DNA of 15,590 nt from an archaeon. GTDB lineage: Archaea > Iainarchaeota > Iainarchaeia > CSSED10-239. The number at the start of each line of letters is the position of its first letter. Position 1 is the first letter of the stretch. Below are positions 7,990 to 15,266 of this stretch, in pieces. The notes beneath the pieces are model-generated. The model was not told where the DNA came from, made no database searches, and saw only the letters and a program-made list of their open reading frames with translations. The stretch lies in the NCBI GenBank assembly GCA_029563035.1, contig JAKQTP010000216.1:1-15590 (forward strand), given 5' to 3'. The position numbers and the translations under genes are program-made.

Positions 7990-9157
7990 ATTCTCCCAGT
8001 AAAGTTAGAACCTTATCTTGATATTTGATTCTCGACCTCAGATTCCCAAGTAGTTCTCTTTTCTCACTCACCGATCCTTCTTTCAAAATGTACTTCGCAT
8101 AATTTCGGATATCAGTTTCTTTTGGAGCTTTTACTTTGTCCGTACTTCCAAGTACGGATCTTTGAAATATATTAAATCTTGAAATTTCATCCTCTAATCT
8201 TTGTCGCATTCCAAGCTCGTTGATGTTTACTTTATCTAATATTTTTAGTAGTTCAGTGATTAATTCTTCTTCTCGAATATATTTATTTTTACAATTTCTA
8301 TCTCTTGCTCGTGAACATCCATAGTAAATATACCTAGCATGGGTTCCATCCTTAAGTTGTTTATATTTTTCTTCCGCAGATATTCCACTACCACAGTATC
8401 CACAGGTGAAAAGTTTGGTAAAGGCAAATTCTTTATTCTCCCTTACTATTTGATCTCGTTTCAATTGAGCTTTGGCTTTTTCAAATAGTTCTTGGGTTAT
8501 TATCGGTTCATGTTTTCCAGTATACCAATTACCACTATCTTTTGGATGTTCGAATACCCCATAGTAAAATGGATTATCTAATATTCTGTAAATACCACTT
8601 AGTGTTAGTGGTTTATTACCTCTAGTATAGAAGTTAAGTTCATGCCTTAGCCAGTTATATATTTTTCTGCCCGAATATTGTTCGTAAGCAACTTTTTCAA
8701 ACATCTTCTTAATAACTGGCGCTCGGAGTGGATCAATAATTATCTGGCACTTTTTATCCATTCTGTTTTGATTCAAATATCCAAGCGGTGCTACGCCTGG
8801 CCATAAACCCATTTCCACTCTTGTTCGTAACCCTCGTTTTACATTGATACCCCTATTGTCATTTTCAAGTTTGGCTTGCGATCCTAAAATCATGAGCAAA
8901 AACTTTTCATTTGGGTTGTTGCCAAACTTTTGTCCGTAAGTCCGTATTTCTTGAAGTTTACCACTGTCCATTAAATCCACAACTTTGCCCAGGTCGCCAG
9001 CATTTCTTGATATACGATCTGGTGCCCAGGTTAGAATTCCGTTAAACTTTTCATCTCGTAAATCCTGAACCAATTCATTGAAGATCGGTCGCTGGCCAGT
9101 TTCTTTGGCTGAATGTGATTCTCTTTTGATATCTGTTACCAATAATCCCTCTTTTTC
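7988..9157 (-). pseudogene. Large serine recombinase, 5'-truncated
   Basis: The reading frame is homologous to large serine recombinases from close to the end of the resolvase domain onward. Retained are the DRISRN motif in the back of the catalytic domain, the recombinase domain (from GVAPLGYLNQ through the NPFYYGVF region), and a zinc ribbon with CGYC and two later Cys (C-x7-C). A C-terminal helical region follows. Missing are the first ~50-60 residues, which would hold the catalytic serine (the usual Y-x-R-x-S pattern). Upstream the frame meets a stop at 9158-9160, six codons before the TTG at 9142. An in-frame TTG start would give at most 384 residues without the nucleophile, so it cannot catalyse recombination. 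The neighbouring unknown gene runs across the break in another frame. Confidence 0.88.
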
Positions 9158-9839
9158 TTATTTGTTTTAATTTATTAACTTTTTTTTCTTCATTTTTAAA
9201 TGTTTGTTTGATATCTATATTTATATCTTCATCCCCCCAAATTTTATCAATAACATCATAATCATTAGTCCTTGTTTTCCTTTCTTTTGGCTTATCTTTA
9301 ATATCATCTTTAAACTTCTCTATTTTAAAATTATTTTTAATATGAAATTGTTCCATAAATATTAAGAGATTTTCTATCGATTTCTTGGTGATTTTAATCT
9401 TTCTTGTTGATGGCCATACTTCTTTTTTTAAATTCTCAATTTCTTTCCAGTTTTTCTTTATATCTTCTAGATCTGTATGAGGATATATTTCTATTGATAA
9501 TCTTTTGTATCCTTTTTTAATAGAAAAAGAATTATTTGGTATGGGTTCTTCTTTCTCAGTCAAGAAAAAAAATAAATATGGAATAAACCAATTTGATCCC
9601 AAATCGGAATCATTTATTAGTTTAAATACATCTTTTGTTAATCTTTTTATAGAATTCTCTCCATTTTTATTTTCAAACTCTTTTATATAATCTTTTATAT
9701 TAGAGAAATCTTCTTCTATTGGCAGGTTCCATTTATTAAAAATGTTGTTGACTCTCAAAGTATGAGAGGAGTTCATATTATAGAGTTTATGGTATAAATA
9801 CCAATTTCTTTCTTTTGTCGTGGGACTATCCTTTTTCAT
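9075..9839 (-). CDS. Hypothetical protein, chimeric C-terminus
   Basis: I do not recognise this 254-residue protein. It is charged and rich in Lys, Glu, Asn and Ile, with no signal or membrane segment except a short hydrophobic stretch near residues 83-93. A Lys-rich region near 180-240 contains TRTNDYDVIDKIWGD and then a basic KLKQIRKR. After about residue 230 the sequence is the out-of-frame translation of the truncated recombinase, so the last ~25 residues are probably not native. The ATG overlaps the TGA of the preceding membrane-protein gene as ATGA, a strong sign of coupled translation. Any function shared with that gene is inference. Confidence 0.65.
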   Translation of the reverse strand: MKKDSPTTKERNWYLYHKLYNMNSSHTLRVNNIFNKWNLPIEEDFSNIKDYIKEFENKNGENSIKRLTKDVFKLINDSDLGSNWFIPYLFFFLTEKEEPIPNNSFSIKKGYKRLSIEIYPHTDLEDIKKNWKEIENLKKEVWPSTRKIKITKKSIENLLIFMEQFHIKNNFKIEKFKDDIKDKPKERKTRTNDYDVIDKIWGDEDINIDIKQTFKNEEKKVNKLKQIRKRGIIGNRYQKRITFSQRNWPATDLQ

Positions 9840-10315
9840 ATCTTTTTATTGTTATTTTTGTTTTTGTCGTAAAAAATTATAGAAAGTATAATATGAATAA
9901 GAAGCATAAAAATAAAAAACAATATGAATATTATTAATGGACTGTAGCGCTTTAATAGGACAAAAAGCATATAATATACTGGGAGTGTGAAGGAAATAAA
10001 AATACAACGGATGCCAAAATTAAATAATTTTTGTTTTGCAATAATAACCCCTTTTTTACTTATTTCAAACTCGAAAATGATTTCCTTTTCTTTTTTGAAA
10101 TTTAGTTCTAGGCCTGTAAAAACAAGATAAAGAAAAAAAATAAAAGAAATTATAATTCCAGATACTATAAAGACATTAAAAACAATATCGTTAACAAAAT
10201 TTAGCTCAGCGGTTGTTTCTTTTGTTTTTTCATAAAAACCAACTATTATTGCTAAATAAGTGGCTATAAAGGCAATGGACAGTGTTATTCTGTTTTGTTC
10301 ATTTTTATCATCCAT
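9836..10315 (-). CDS. Small four-helix membrane protein
   Basis: This 159-residue protein belongs to no family I recognise. Hydrophobic segments lie at about residues 10-27, 44-69, 102-121 and 126-148, separated by a Lys- and Glu-rich loop near 73-96, with an Asn/Lys tail. The start ATG at 10315 is preceded by an extended -10 at 10344-10352, so the gene may have its own promoter as well as read-through from the Nmad3-like gene, whose stop lies 51 bases upstream. The TGA stop overlaps the next ATG by four bases (ATGA), so the two proteins are probably made together and may act as a pair. An effector role at the membrane is possible but not shown. Confidence 0.7.
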   Translation of the reverse strand: MDDKNEQNRITLSIAFIATYLAIIVGFYEKTKETTAELNFVNDIVFNVFIVSGIIISFIFFLYLVFTGLELNFKKEKEIIFEFEISKKGVIIAKQKLFNFGIRCIFISFTLPVYYMLFVLLKRYSPLIIFILFFIFMLLIHIILSIIFYDKNKNNNKKI

Positions 10316-10343
10316 AATAATAAAAAATATTTTTTCTGTTATT

Positions 10344-10352
10344 ATTGTATCA
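10344..10352 (-). promoter_or_regulatory. Extended -10 promoter for the membrane-protein gene
   Basis: On the minus strand the sequence reads TGATACAAT, an extended -10 with a five-of-six hexamer. It is placed 28 bases before the ATG at 10315. No good -35 is visible; the position overlaps the end of the upstream gene. Confidence 0.45.
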
Positions 10353-10366
10353 CAAAATGTTTATTT

Positions 10367-11182
10367 TTAATATAATTTTTTGTTTACCCATTTTTTTAAA
10401 AGTTTATTTGTTTCTTCTTTATTTTGTGAAGTTATAACAAATTCTTGTCCCCTTCCTGCGGATTGAAAGTATTCTTCTCTCCAAGCATTTGGGTGATATG
10501 AAATTTTTGTTTCTCTAAAGAAATCAGGAAGGCTCCAGTGAGATCGAGGGTGACCATTTTTTGTTAATATAAGGTTATTATTGAATTTTAAAATCTTTCC
10601 TTCGTTTATTCCTTCGAATTGTTTTTTATTTGAGGCTATATATAAAGTGTTTGTTTTTTTGTTTAACCATTCAGTTCTTTTTATGTGAGAATGGTAGTTT
10701 AACCATTTTTCTATATTTTTATTATTTTTTGTTTTTATAATTTCTCCTATTCTTAAATATCCAAAAATCATATGAAAATCTGGTCCAAAATATTCTAACT
10801 GATTTTTTGCGTTTATTCTTGTTTTTCTAAACCACCCAAAAAATAAAAAAAGGTCTCCGACAGAGACGCCCTGGTTTTCCAAATGGCTTTGTGAGGCTTC
10901 GATTTGGCCGAGGAGTGGCCTCCAGTCTTTGCCCCTACATTTTATAGTGGAAGCTTCTAAATCTGGGTCTAAATGGCATTTTGTATCTTTGTTTATATTT
11001 TTAATGCCTAACTCTTTCATTAAGTCAAAATAACTTTTGTTTTTAGTAAAAATTAAATCACTATATTTTATAGAGTCTTTTTCGTCTGGGATTGGTAATG
11101 AAATTATTTTATTGTTTATTATTGGGCTAGGATAACCTCCGGCAGTAGAATCAAAACCTTTTCGGCTTAATATTATTTTCAT
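10367..11182 (-). CDS. Nmad3-like protein (nucleotide modification associated domain 3)
   Basis: The 271-residue protein opens with MKIILSRKGFDSTAGGYPSP and soon after ISLPIPD. From memory this N-terminal pattern belongs to the Nmad3 family, predicted by comparative genomics to accompany DNA base modification systems; its biochemical activity is not established. Other notable segments are DPDLEAS near 72-78, GVSVGDLFLFFGWFR near 105-119, and a C-terminal part with SHWSLPDFF and GRGQEFVI. No signal peptide or membrane helix is seen. It is the first gene after a structured leader with a terminator 15 bases before its ATG, and no Shine-Dalgarno sequence is visible. A link to modified DNA, for example recognising or hydrolysing it, would fit the island but is inference. 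The family call could be wrong if the N-terminal match is coincidental. Confidence 0.68.
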   Translation of the reverse strand: MKIILSRKGFDSTAGGYPSPIINNKIISLPIPDEKDSIKYSDLIFTKNKSYFDLMKELGIKNINKDTKCHLDPDLEASTIKCRGKDWRPLLGQIEASQSHLENQGVSVGDLFLFFGWFRKTRINAKNQLEYFGPDFHMIFGYLRIGEIIKTKNNKNIEKWLNYHSHIKRTEWLNKKTNTLYIASNKKQFEGINEGKILKFNNNLILTKNGHPRSHWSLPDFFRETKISYHPNAWREEYFQSAGRGQEFVITSQNKEETNKLLKKWVNKKLY

Positions 11183-11197
11183 ATTTTTTGATTAAAT

Positions 11198-11223
11198 AAA
11201 AAAAGGACAACCTTGTGGTTGTC
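11198..11223 (-). terminator. Intrinsic terminator/attenuator before the Nmad3-like gene
   Basis: On the minus strand GACAACC (11223-11217) pairs perfectly with GGTTGTC (11212-11206) around a four-base loop. One C and then seven T's (11204-11198) follow. It lies between the predicted minus-strand start and the ATG at 11182. Any transcript of the gene from that promoter must therefore pass it. Confidence 0.7.
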
Positions 11224-11332
11224 ACACCCAATCGGGCAGGTTATGCCTAATTGTTTTTTACAAGGTTGCCCATTTCTTGGCACAACCTTGCAAATTAAAA
11301 AAAATCCGCATTTTTTTGATTGAGTGTGACAA
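11198..11332 (-). ncRNA. Candidate structured leader RNA (four-way junction plus terminator)
   Basis: Read on the minus strand, a closing stem P1 joins 11332-11318 to 11233-11219 with 15 pairs, one of them a G-U that would be a C-A mismatch on the plus strand. Inside are P2 (11317-11310 with 11305-11298, an A-T stem with GCGG loop), P3 (8 pairs, 11290-11283 with 11268-11261) and a short P4 (11247-11244 with 11238-11235). P2 abuts P1 with no linker. The terminator's 5' arm shares five bases with P1, so the two compete. P3's 3' arm can instead pair over about 12 bases with the terminator's 3' arm. I match it to no known riboswitch. It may be an attenuator, a separate small RNA, or a DNA palindrome used as an operator. 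Confidence 0.5.
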
Positions 11333-11336
11333 TTTA

Positions 11337-11365
11337 AGATTAGCATTAAAAAAATTAAAAAACAA
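11337..11365 (-). promoter_or_regulatory. Promoter of the structured leader RNA
   Basis: On the minus strand TTGTTT lies 17 bases before TAATCT (11342-11337), and the latter is preceded by TG at the extended -10 position (TGCTAATCT). The predicted start is near 11330, essentially the first base of stem P1. The hexamers are weak, but the spacing and the coincidence with the stem are notable. Confidence 0.45.
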
Positions 11366-11383
11366 GATTTTTTTTAAAAAGTA

Positions 11384-11392
11384 TGATATAAT
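11384..11392 (+). promoter_or_regulatory. Extended -10 promoter for the OLD-like nuclease gene
   Basis: TGATATAAT is a perfect extended -10 (hexamer 11387-11392). It places the start near 11399, about 22 bases before ATG 11421. This decides the start codon, because an upstream in-frame ATG at 11277 would lie before the promoter and inside the structured divergent RNA region. Confidence 0.65.
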
Positions 11393-11420
11393 TTTTTTAA
11401 ATAATCATTTTATAAAAAAT

Positions 11421-13190
11421 ATGAAGATAATAGAAAAAATTGAGATTAGGTTTTTTAGATCTATAAAGAGAGCTAAAATTCAAAAAATTAATGAAGTGAA
11501 TATATTTTCTGGGGTTAATGATTCTGGAAAATCAAATATTTTGAAAGCTCTAAATTTATTTTTTATTGGTGAGACTGATTTTTTAACAAAACTGGATTTT
11601 GCTAATGATTTTAATAAATCTCGATTAAATGAAGTTCAGAAGGACTCAATAAAAGGAAAAAAATTTATATCTATTAAAATACATTTTTTAGCTCCTCTTG
11701 GGTATAAAAATTTGCCTGCAAAATTTTGTGTTGGGAAAAGTTGGGATAAGGATGGAAATCTTCTGTCCTTTACTGACAATGTTTCTTTGCAGCTTAAAAA
11801 GAATAATTCAATTTCTAGATCAGAGACAGCCTCACGAAGAGCTTTGACTAGTTTTTTAAACAGCATTCATTATCTTTATACCCCGGCTGTCAGATCTTTT
11901 AAAATATTTGAAAATTTATTAAATTTACTTCAGGAATTAATATTGTACAAAAATTCAAAAAACAAGAAAATTTTAAGTAGTCTATTAGAGTTAAACCAAG
12001 AAACAAAAAAATTTACTTCAAAAATTAGTGAAGATTTTAAAAAAATATCAGGAATATCTTCAGGAATAAATGCCCCAAATGAATTTAAAGAATTTTTTAA
12101 AAGTTTTGTTATTGATACAGAAACTGGTAAGTTTAATATTCCTTTGAGATTTAGGGGGGATGGTATTCAAATGAGATATATCCCGACGATACTCGATTAT
12201 ATTTCTAAAAATTCAAAAGGTTTTTTTGTTTGGGGTTTCGATGAGCCGGAAAACTCTACAGAATATTCTCTTTGTTCAAAAATGGCAAATGACTTCAAAA
12301 ATATATTTTCTAAAAATTCTCAAATATTTATTTCTACACACTCTTTTCATTTTACAACGCTGTCGGGGAATAATATTTCTAAATATAGGGTCTATAAAGA
12401 TAATGAATCCATAAATTCATTAATAGGGTTTATTAGAGATGATAACAAACTAGATGTTTTTGCTGAATCGGAGGGTCAAAAATTATCCGAAGAAATAGGA
12501 GTATTGGATTTGCATAAAAAGATAGCAGAAGAATATAATGAATGGAATGAGCAAAAAGAAAATATTAAAAAAGATCTTGAGTTTTTAAATCAACAAATTT
12601 ATAAAAATGACAATAAGCCGGTCTTATTTGTTGAAGGTAAAACCGATAAAAAGATACTTGAAACTGCTTGGAAAAAATTGAAATCGAAAAAAGATATGCC
12701 TTTTTTTATAGAAAATAAATTTGATTGTTACTCTATAGTAAACACTTTTAAAAGGGGAGATATTTATCAAAATAATTTATTATTTATTGGTATGCTAGAT
12801 TTTGACGATGCTTTTGATAAGTGGTCAGAGTTAATTAATATAGATGGGTATTCTGTATGGTGTAAAAATAAAAAAGAAGGAGTTGCTGTCAAGCATAGTA
12901 ATAATAAGGGATTTGTTTTTCTATTGCCAGTTCCGGATATTAGAAAAAAATATGCAGATACTCATTACAAAAAATCCTATCTCTCAATAGAATTATTATT
13001 TGATGATAAATTAATTAAAAAGTATTGTGAAGAAAAAGAAGAGGCTGGTGGTGTAAAATTTCTTAAATTTAAAAATACTAAAAAAGATGCTTTTTCAAAA
13101 GAAGTTGATAAATTTAAAAAAGAAAATTTTGTTAATTTTGTCCCAATATTTGACTTGATTGATAAAATTATTAATGAATCTCAAGAATAG
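11421..13190 (+). CDS. OLD-family-like ATPase with TOPRIM nuclease domain
   Basis: The 589-residue protein joins an ABC/AAA-type ATPase to a C-terminal TOPRIM domain, as in OLD nucleases and the GajA subunit of Gabija. The ATPase has Walker A GVNDSGKS at 31-38, a signature-like RGDG at 245-248, Walker B ending in D274-E275 (WGFDEPENS), and an H-loop His at 307 (STHSF). The TOPRIM domain has VLFVEGKTD at 401-409, with E405 as the metal-binding Glu, and D460-x-D462 in LDFDD. The length is typical and no motif is missing. Such proteins nick or cleave DNA under ATP or nucleotide control in phage defence. No UvrD-like GajB follows, so it is not a canonical Gabija; a small unknown gene starts 32 bases later. 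Start 11421 was chosen because of the promoter at 11384. Confidence 0.85.
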   Translation: MKIIEKIEIRFFRSIKRAKIQKINEVNIFSGVNDSGKSNILKALNLFFIGETDFLTKLDFANDFNKSRLNEVQKDSIKGKKFISIKIHFLAPLGYKNLPAKFCVGKSWDKDGNLLSFTDNVSLQLKKNNSISRSETASRRALTSFLNSIHYLYTPAVRSFKIFENLLNLLQELILYKNSKNKKILSSLLELNQETKKFTSKISEDFKKISGISSGINAPNEFKEFFKSFVIDTETGKFNIPLRFRGDGIQMRYIPTILDYISKNSKGFFVWGFDEPENSTEYSLCSKMANDFKNIFSKNSQIFISTHSFHFTTLSGNNISKYRVYKDNESINSLIGFIRDDNKLDVFAESEGQKLSEEIGVLDLHKKIAEEYNEWNEQKENIKKDLEFLNQQIYKNDNKPVLFVEGKTDKKILETAWKKLKSKKDMPFFIENKFDCYSIVNTFKRGDIYQNNLLFIGMLDFDDAFDKWSELINIDGYSVWCKNKKEGVAVKHSNNKGFVFLLPVPDIRKKYADTHYKKSYLSIELLFDDKLIKKYCEEKEEAGGVKFLKFKNTKKDAFSKEVDKFKKENFVNFVPIFDLIDKIINESQE

Positions 13191-13222
13191 CATTTATTTT
13201 ATTTTTGAGATACTTTTTGAAA

Positions 13223-13840
13223 ATGAACGATAAAGAAAAAATTTTGATAGAAGATGTTTGTTTGGTTTTGGTAGATCAAATAGTTGCTAATATACCGGGG
13301 CTTAACATTGCTTGGGGGCTTTCAAAAGCTTTGTATGGTAACGGTATGAAATTAAGGGAAAAAAGAGTTTTGGAGTGGGTTGAGGTTATAAAAGACAATC
13401 CCGGTATTTTTGTCTTAGATCTTTTAAAAACAGAAGAATTTCAAGATGGTTTTGTTTATTTTTTAGAAGAATATTTAAGAGAAAGAAATAAACAAAAGAG
13501 AGTTTTTATAAAGAATACATTTTTAAATTTTTCAATTTCCAATAATAAAGATGATTTTCCAGCAGAAAAAATTGTTCATTCTATAAGTCAGCTAGAAATA
13601 AAAGACATAGAAGTTTTAAAGGATTCTATCGCTGAGGAGAATAGACTTAGAGAAAAAGATAAAAGAAATCTTTCTTTTCAAGTTTATGGTAATAACGATA
13701 AAAACAGGGAAAATATTTACAACCTTCTAAATCTCGGTATTTTTATAGGAGATGATTCTTCTAGGCTTGGTCATTTGTACTCCCCATTTATTCAAATATC
13801 AGAATTTGGTAGAACTTTAATAAAATATATAATAAATTAG
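13223..13840 (+). CDS. Hypothetical protein paired with the OLD-like nuclease
   Basis: This 205-residue protein is not one I recognise. Its N-terminal part has a hydrophobic helix (about 8-20) followed by an Ile-Pro-Gly turn and an amphipathic helical region rich in Lys, Glu and Arg up to about 100. The C-terminal ~45 residues (LLNLGIFIGD ... SEFGRTLIKYI) look like a small winged-helix-type end, a shape seen in many uncharacterised helical proteins. ATG 13223 is chosen over TTG 13205. It starts 32 bases after the nuclease stop on the same strand with no promoter or terminator visible between them, so the two are probably one operon and possibly one defence system with the small protein as regulator or partner. 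Confidence 0.7.
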   Translation: MNDKEKILIEDVCLVLVDQIVANIPGLNIAWGLSKALYGNGMKLREKRVLEWVEVIKDNPGIFVLDLLKTEEFQDGFVYFLEEYLRERNKQKRVFIKNTFLNFSISNNKDDFPAEKIVHSISQLEIKDIEVLKDSIAEENRLREKDKRNLSFQVYGNNDKNRENIYNLLNLGIFIGDDSSRLGHLYSPFIQISEFGRTLIKYIIN

Positions 13841-13886
13841 TTTTTAGTTCACTTGTAGTTCCTGGTTGTCAGATTCAATTCTTTTC

Positions 13887-14174
13887 TTATTTTAGTGTTT
13901 TTTCACAAATAGTTGTTTTATACAGATTGTCATATTTGCATTTATATCCACACTCATAATCAAAATTTTTATTATTTTTTGATATATCAAACAATATCCA
14001 TTCTTGACATTTTTCTAGGGATTCAAATCCCGGCTGTATTATCCAGGTAGATTCATCGTTAATATTAACTTTATCTGGATAATAAAAACCTGTCCAATTG
14101 TGGTCGAGTGCTTTTTTAGAACTACATCCAGATAAAAATATTAAAAATAAAGTTAATGTAAATATCTTTTTCAT
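13887..14174 (-). CDS. Small lipoprotein, cysteine-rich
   Basis: The 95-residue precursor has a Lys start, a hydrophobic core and the lipobox LSGC with the lipidated Cys at residue 17, so it should be exported and anchored in the membrane. The mature part has about 78 residues with four more cysteines (EKCQEW, YECGYKC, TICEK) that could form two disulphides outside the cell, plus aromatic residues in an STWIIQPGF segment. The family is unknown to me. It begins 15 bases after the M50 protease stop on the same strand and has no promoter of its own that I can see, so it is likely co-transcribed. It converges with the gene ending at 13840 across 46 bases, where I see no clear terminator. Confidence 0.8.
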   Translation of the reverse strand: MKKIFTLTLFLIFLSGCSSKKALDHNWTGFYYPDKVNINDESTWIIQPGFESLEKCQEWILFDISKNNKNFDYECGYKCKYDNLYKTTICEKTLK

Positions 14175-14189
14175 AAAATTATTGTTATT

Positions 14190-15032
14190 TTAAGAATATA
14201 TTTTTGAATAGAAAAATAAAAATAGAAGGGCCGTAGACAATAAAACATATCTTGTTATCCATAATGTTTTCTGTTTTTTTGTTAGAGGTGTTAACAATTC
14301 TACGACATTATCTTTATTGTCTTTATTTAAAAAACTAGCCCGTATATACATAAAAAACAAATATAAAGCTAGGGCTAGTATAGTTAGATTTGATATTAAA
14401 TAATCTTTTTCTCTTATGGCTATGATAGTCATAAGAGCTATGGACACTATAGCAATAATCGTTTCCCATATTTTAAAGCCAGTTGCTTTAGTCCCGGGCG
14501 AATCAGTAAATAGAAAAAAGGCAACAACAAATAACAAGGTAAACATATATTCTCTTAACATATATCCAATAAAAAATATGGCAATAAAAAATCCAAGCCA
14601 CTCAATATGTTTTATGGAGCCCCTTAGTATTCCGTGTCCGTCAAGAAATGTTATAGGTATTAGGTTTATTAAATTTAGTAAACTTCCAATAAACACTAGA
14701 TCGACTAGTATTGGTTTTTTTGTTATTAGATAGGCTATAAACAAAAAAAGTACACTAATAGCTCCTATGAAGGGTCCAAAAAATTTAACTTTTGCATATT
14801 CATTTTCTGTCTCTATTTTTTTATCACTGCTAACCATTGCTCCAATAAAAGGAAAAAAGTATATGCCTTTTAGTTTACCTTTGGTTTTTCTTAAGGCTAA
14901 TACGTGTCCCAGTTCGTGAATTAATAATAAAAAACCAATACCAATAGAATAAATGATTTCTAGCTCAAGATATATATAAAGAAGGTATACGAAGATAATG
15001 AAAGACGCTAAGCTTATTATTGTTTTTTTCAT
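14190..15032 (-). CDS. M50-family intramembrane (site-2-type) metalloprotease
   Basis: The 280-residue protein is mostly membrane helices. It carries the zinc-binding HELGH at 39-43 in an early helix, and the third-ligand region NLINLIPITFLDG with D131-G132 in a later one, the two signatures of site-2 proteases. Such enzymes cut membrane-embedded substrates, often to release regulators, or trim signal peptides. The FGPFIGAI segment near 84-91 is also usual for bacterial members. No PDZ domain is present, so it is a minimal form. It has about seven or eight helices, with the last three beyond the catalytic core. A lipoprotein gene follows directly and might be a partner or substrate, though this is inference. 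Its promoter would give a nearly leaderless mRNA. Confidence 0.85.
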   Translation of the reverse strand: MKKTIISLASFIIFVYLLYIYLELEIIYSIGIGFLLLIHELGHVLALRKTKGKLKGIYFFPFIGAMVSSDKKIETENEYAKVKFFGPFIGAISVLFLFIAYLITKKPILVDLVFIGSLLNLINLIPITFLDGHGILRGSIKHIEWLGFFIAIFFIGYMLREYMFTLLFVVAFFLFTDSPGTKATGFKIWETIIAIVSIALMTIIAIREKDYLISNLTILALALYLFFMYIRASFLNKDNKDNVVELLTPLTKKQKTLWITRYVLLSTALLFLFFYSKIYS

Positions 15033-15038
15033 ATTTTT

Positions 15039-15047
15039 ATAATAACA
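15039..15047 (-). promoter_or_regulatory. Extended -10 promoter, leaderless M50 mRNA
   Basis: On the minus strand TGTTATTAT is an extended -10 with a five-of-six hexamer. A start about seven bases on falls on the A of the ATG at 15032, so the transcript would be leaderless. Confidence 0.4.
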
Positions 15048-15162
15048 TTGTTTATATAATTTTAAAATATAAGTATTAAAAGATTCCTTATTTTATAGGG
15101 TTTTTTAAATAATGTTTGGATATATTTGGTATATATATTTTTTGGGATTCTGATAAGAAATA

Positions 15163-15190
15163 GGTTCGAACTTCGTCCACTAGCCCGAGC
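15163..15190. other. tRNA 3'-end-like word
   Basis: GGTTCGAA followed, at a spacing four bases longer than in tRNA-Gln, by CCCGAGC. It opens the GC-rich segment. Without a pairing acceptor stem it is at most a relic. Confidence 0.3.
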
Positions 15191-15197
15191 GAGCGAG

Positions 15198-15224
15198 AAA
15201 AAACACCCTAAGGGGTGTTTTTTT
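15198..15224. terminator. Bidirectional intrinsic terminator
   Basis: AAAAAACACCC (15198-15208) pairs perfectly with GGGTGTTTTTT (15213-15223) around the loop TAAG. There is no gene immediately upstream on the plus strand. Confidence 0.75.
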
Positions 15225-15240
15225 AATGCGAACGAAGGGG

Positions 15241-15266
15241 AAGCAAGTCAATTTATTGACTTGCTT
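15241..15266. repeat. Perfect 12-bp inverted repeat
   Basis: AAGCAAGTCAAT and ATTGACTTGCTT are separated by two T's. No T-run follows, so it is a palindrome or DNA hairpin rather than a clear terminator. Confidence 0.7.

Noticed and set aside
9505..9690. Plus-strand frame antisense to the 254-residue protein
   Set aside because: Its composition follows from the AT-rich complement, and it has no promoter or recognisable feature.
11198..11332. Retron msr/msd RNA
   Set aside because: There is no reverse transcriptase gene in the window, and the fold and terminator fit a leader better.
11277..11420. N-terminal extension of the OLD-like protein from an upstream in-frame ATG
   Set aside because: It lies before the extended -10 at 11384 and inside the palindromic region. 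The residues are low-complexity, and homologous proteins begin close to the MKIIEKIEI segment at 11421.
11421..13840. Canonical Gabija system
   Set aside because: The ATPase-TOPRIM protein resembles GajA, but the following gene has no UvrD-type helicase motif.
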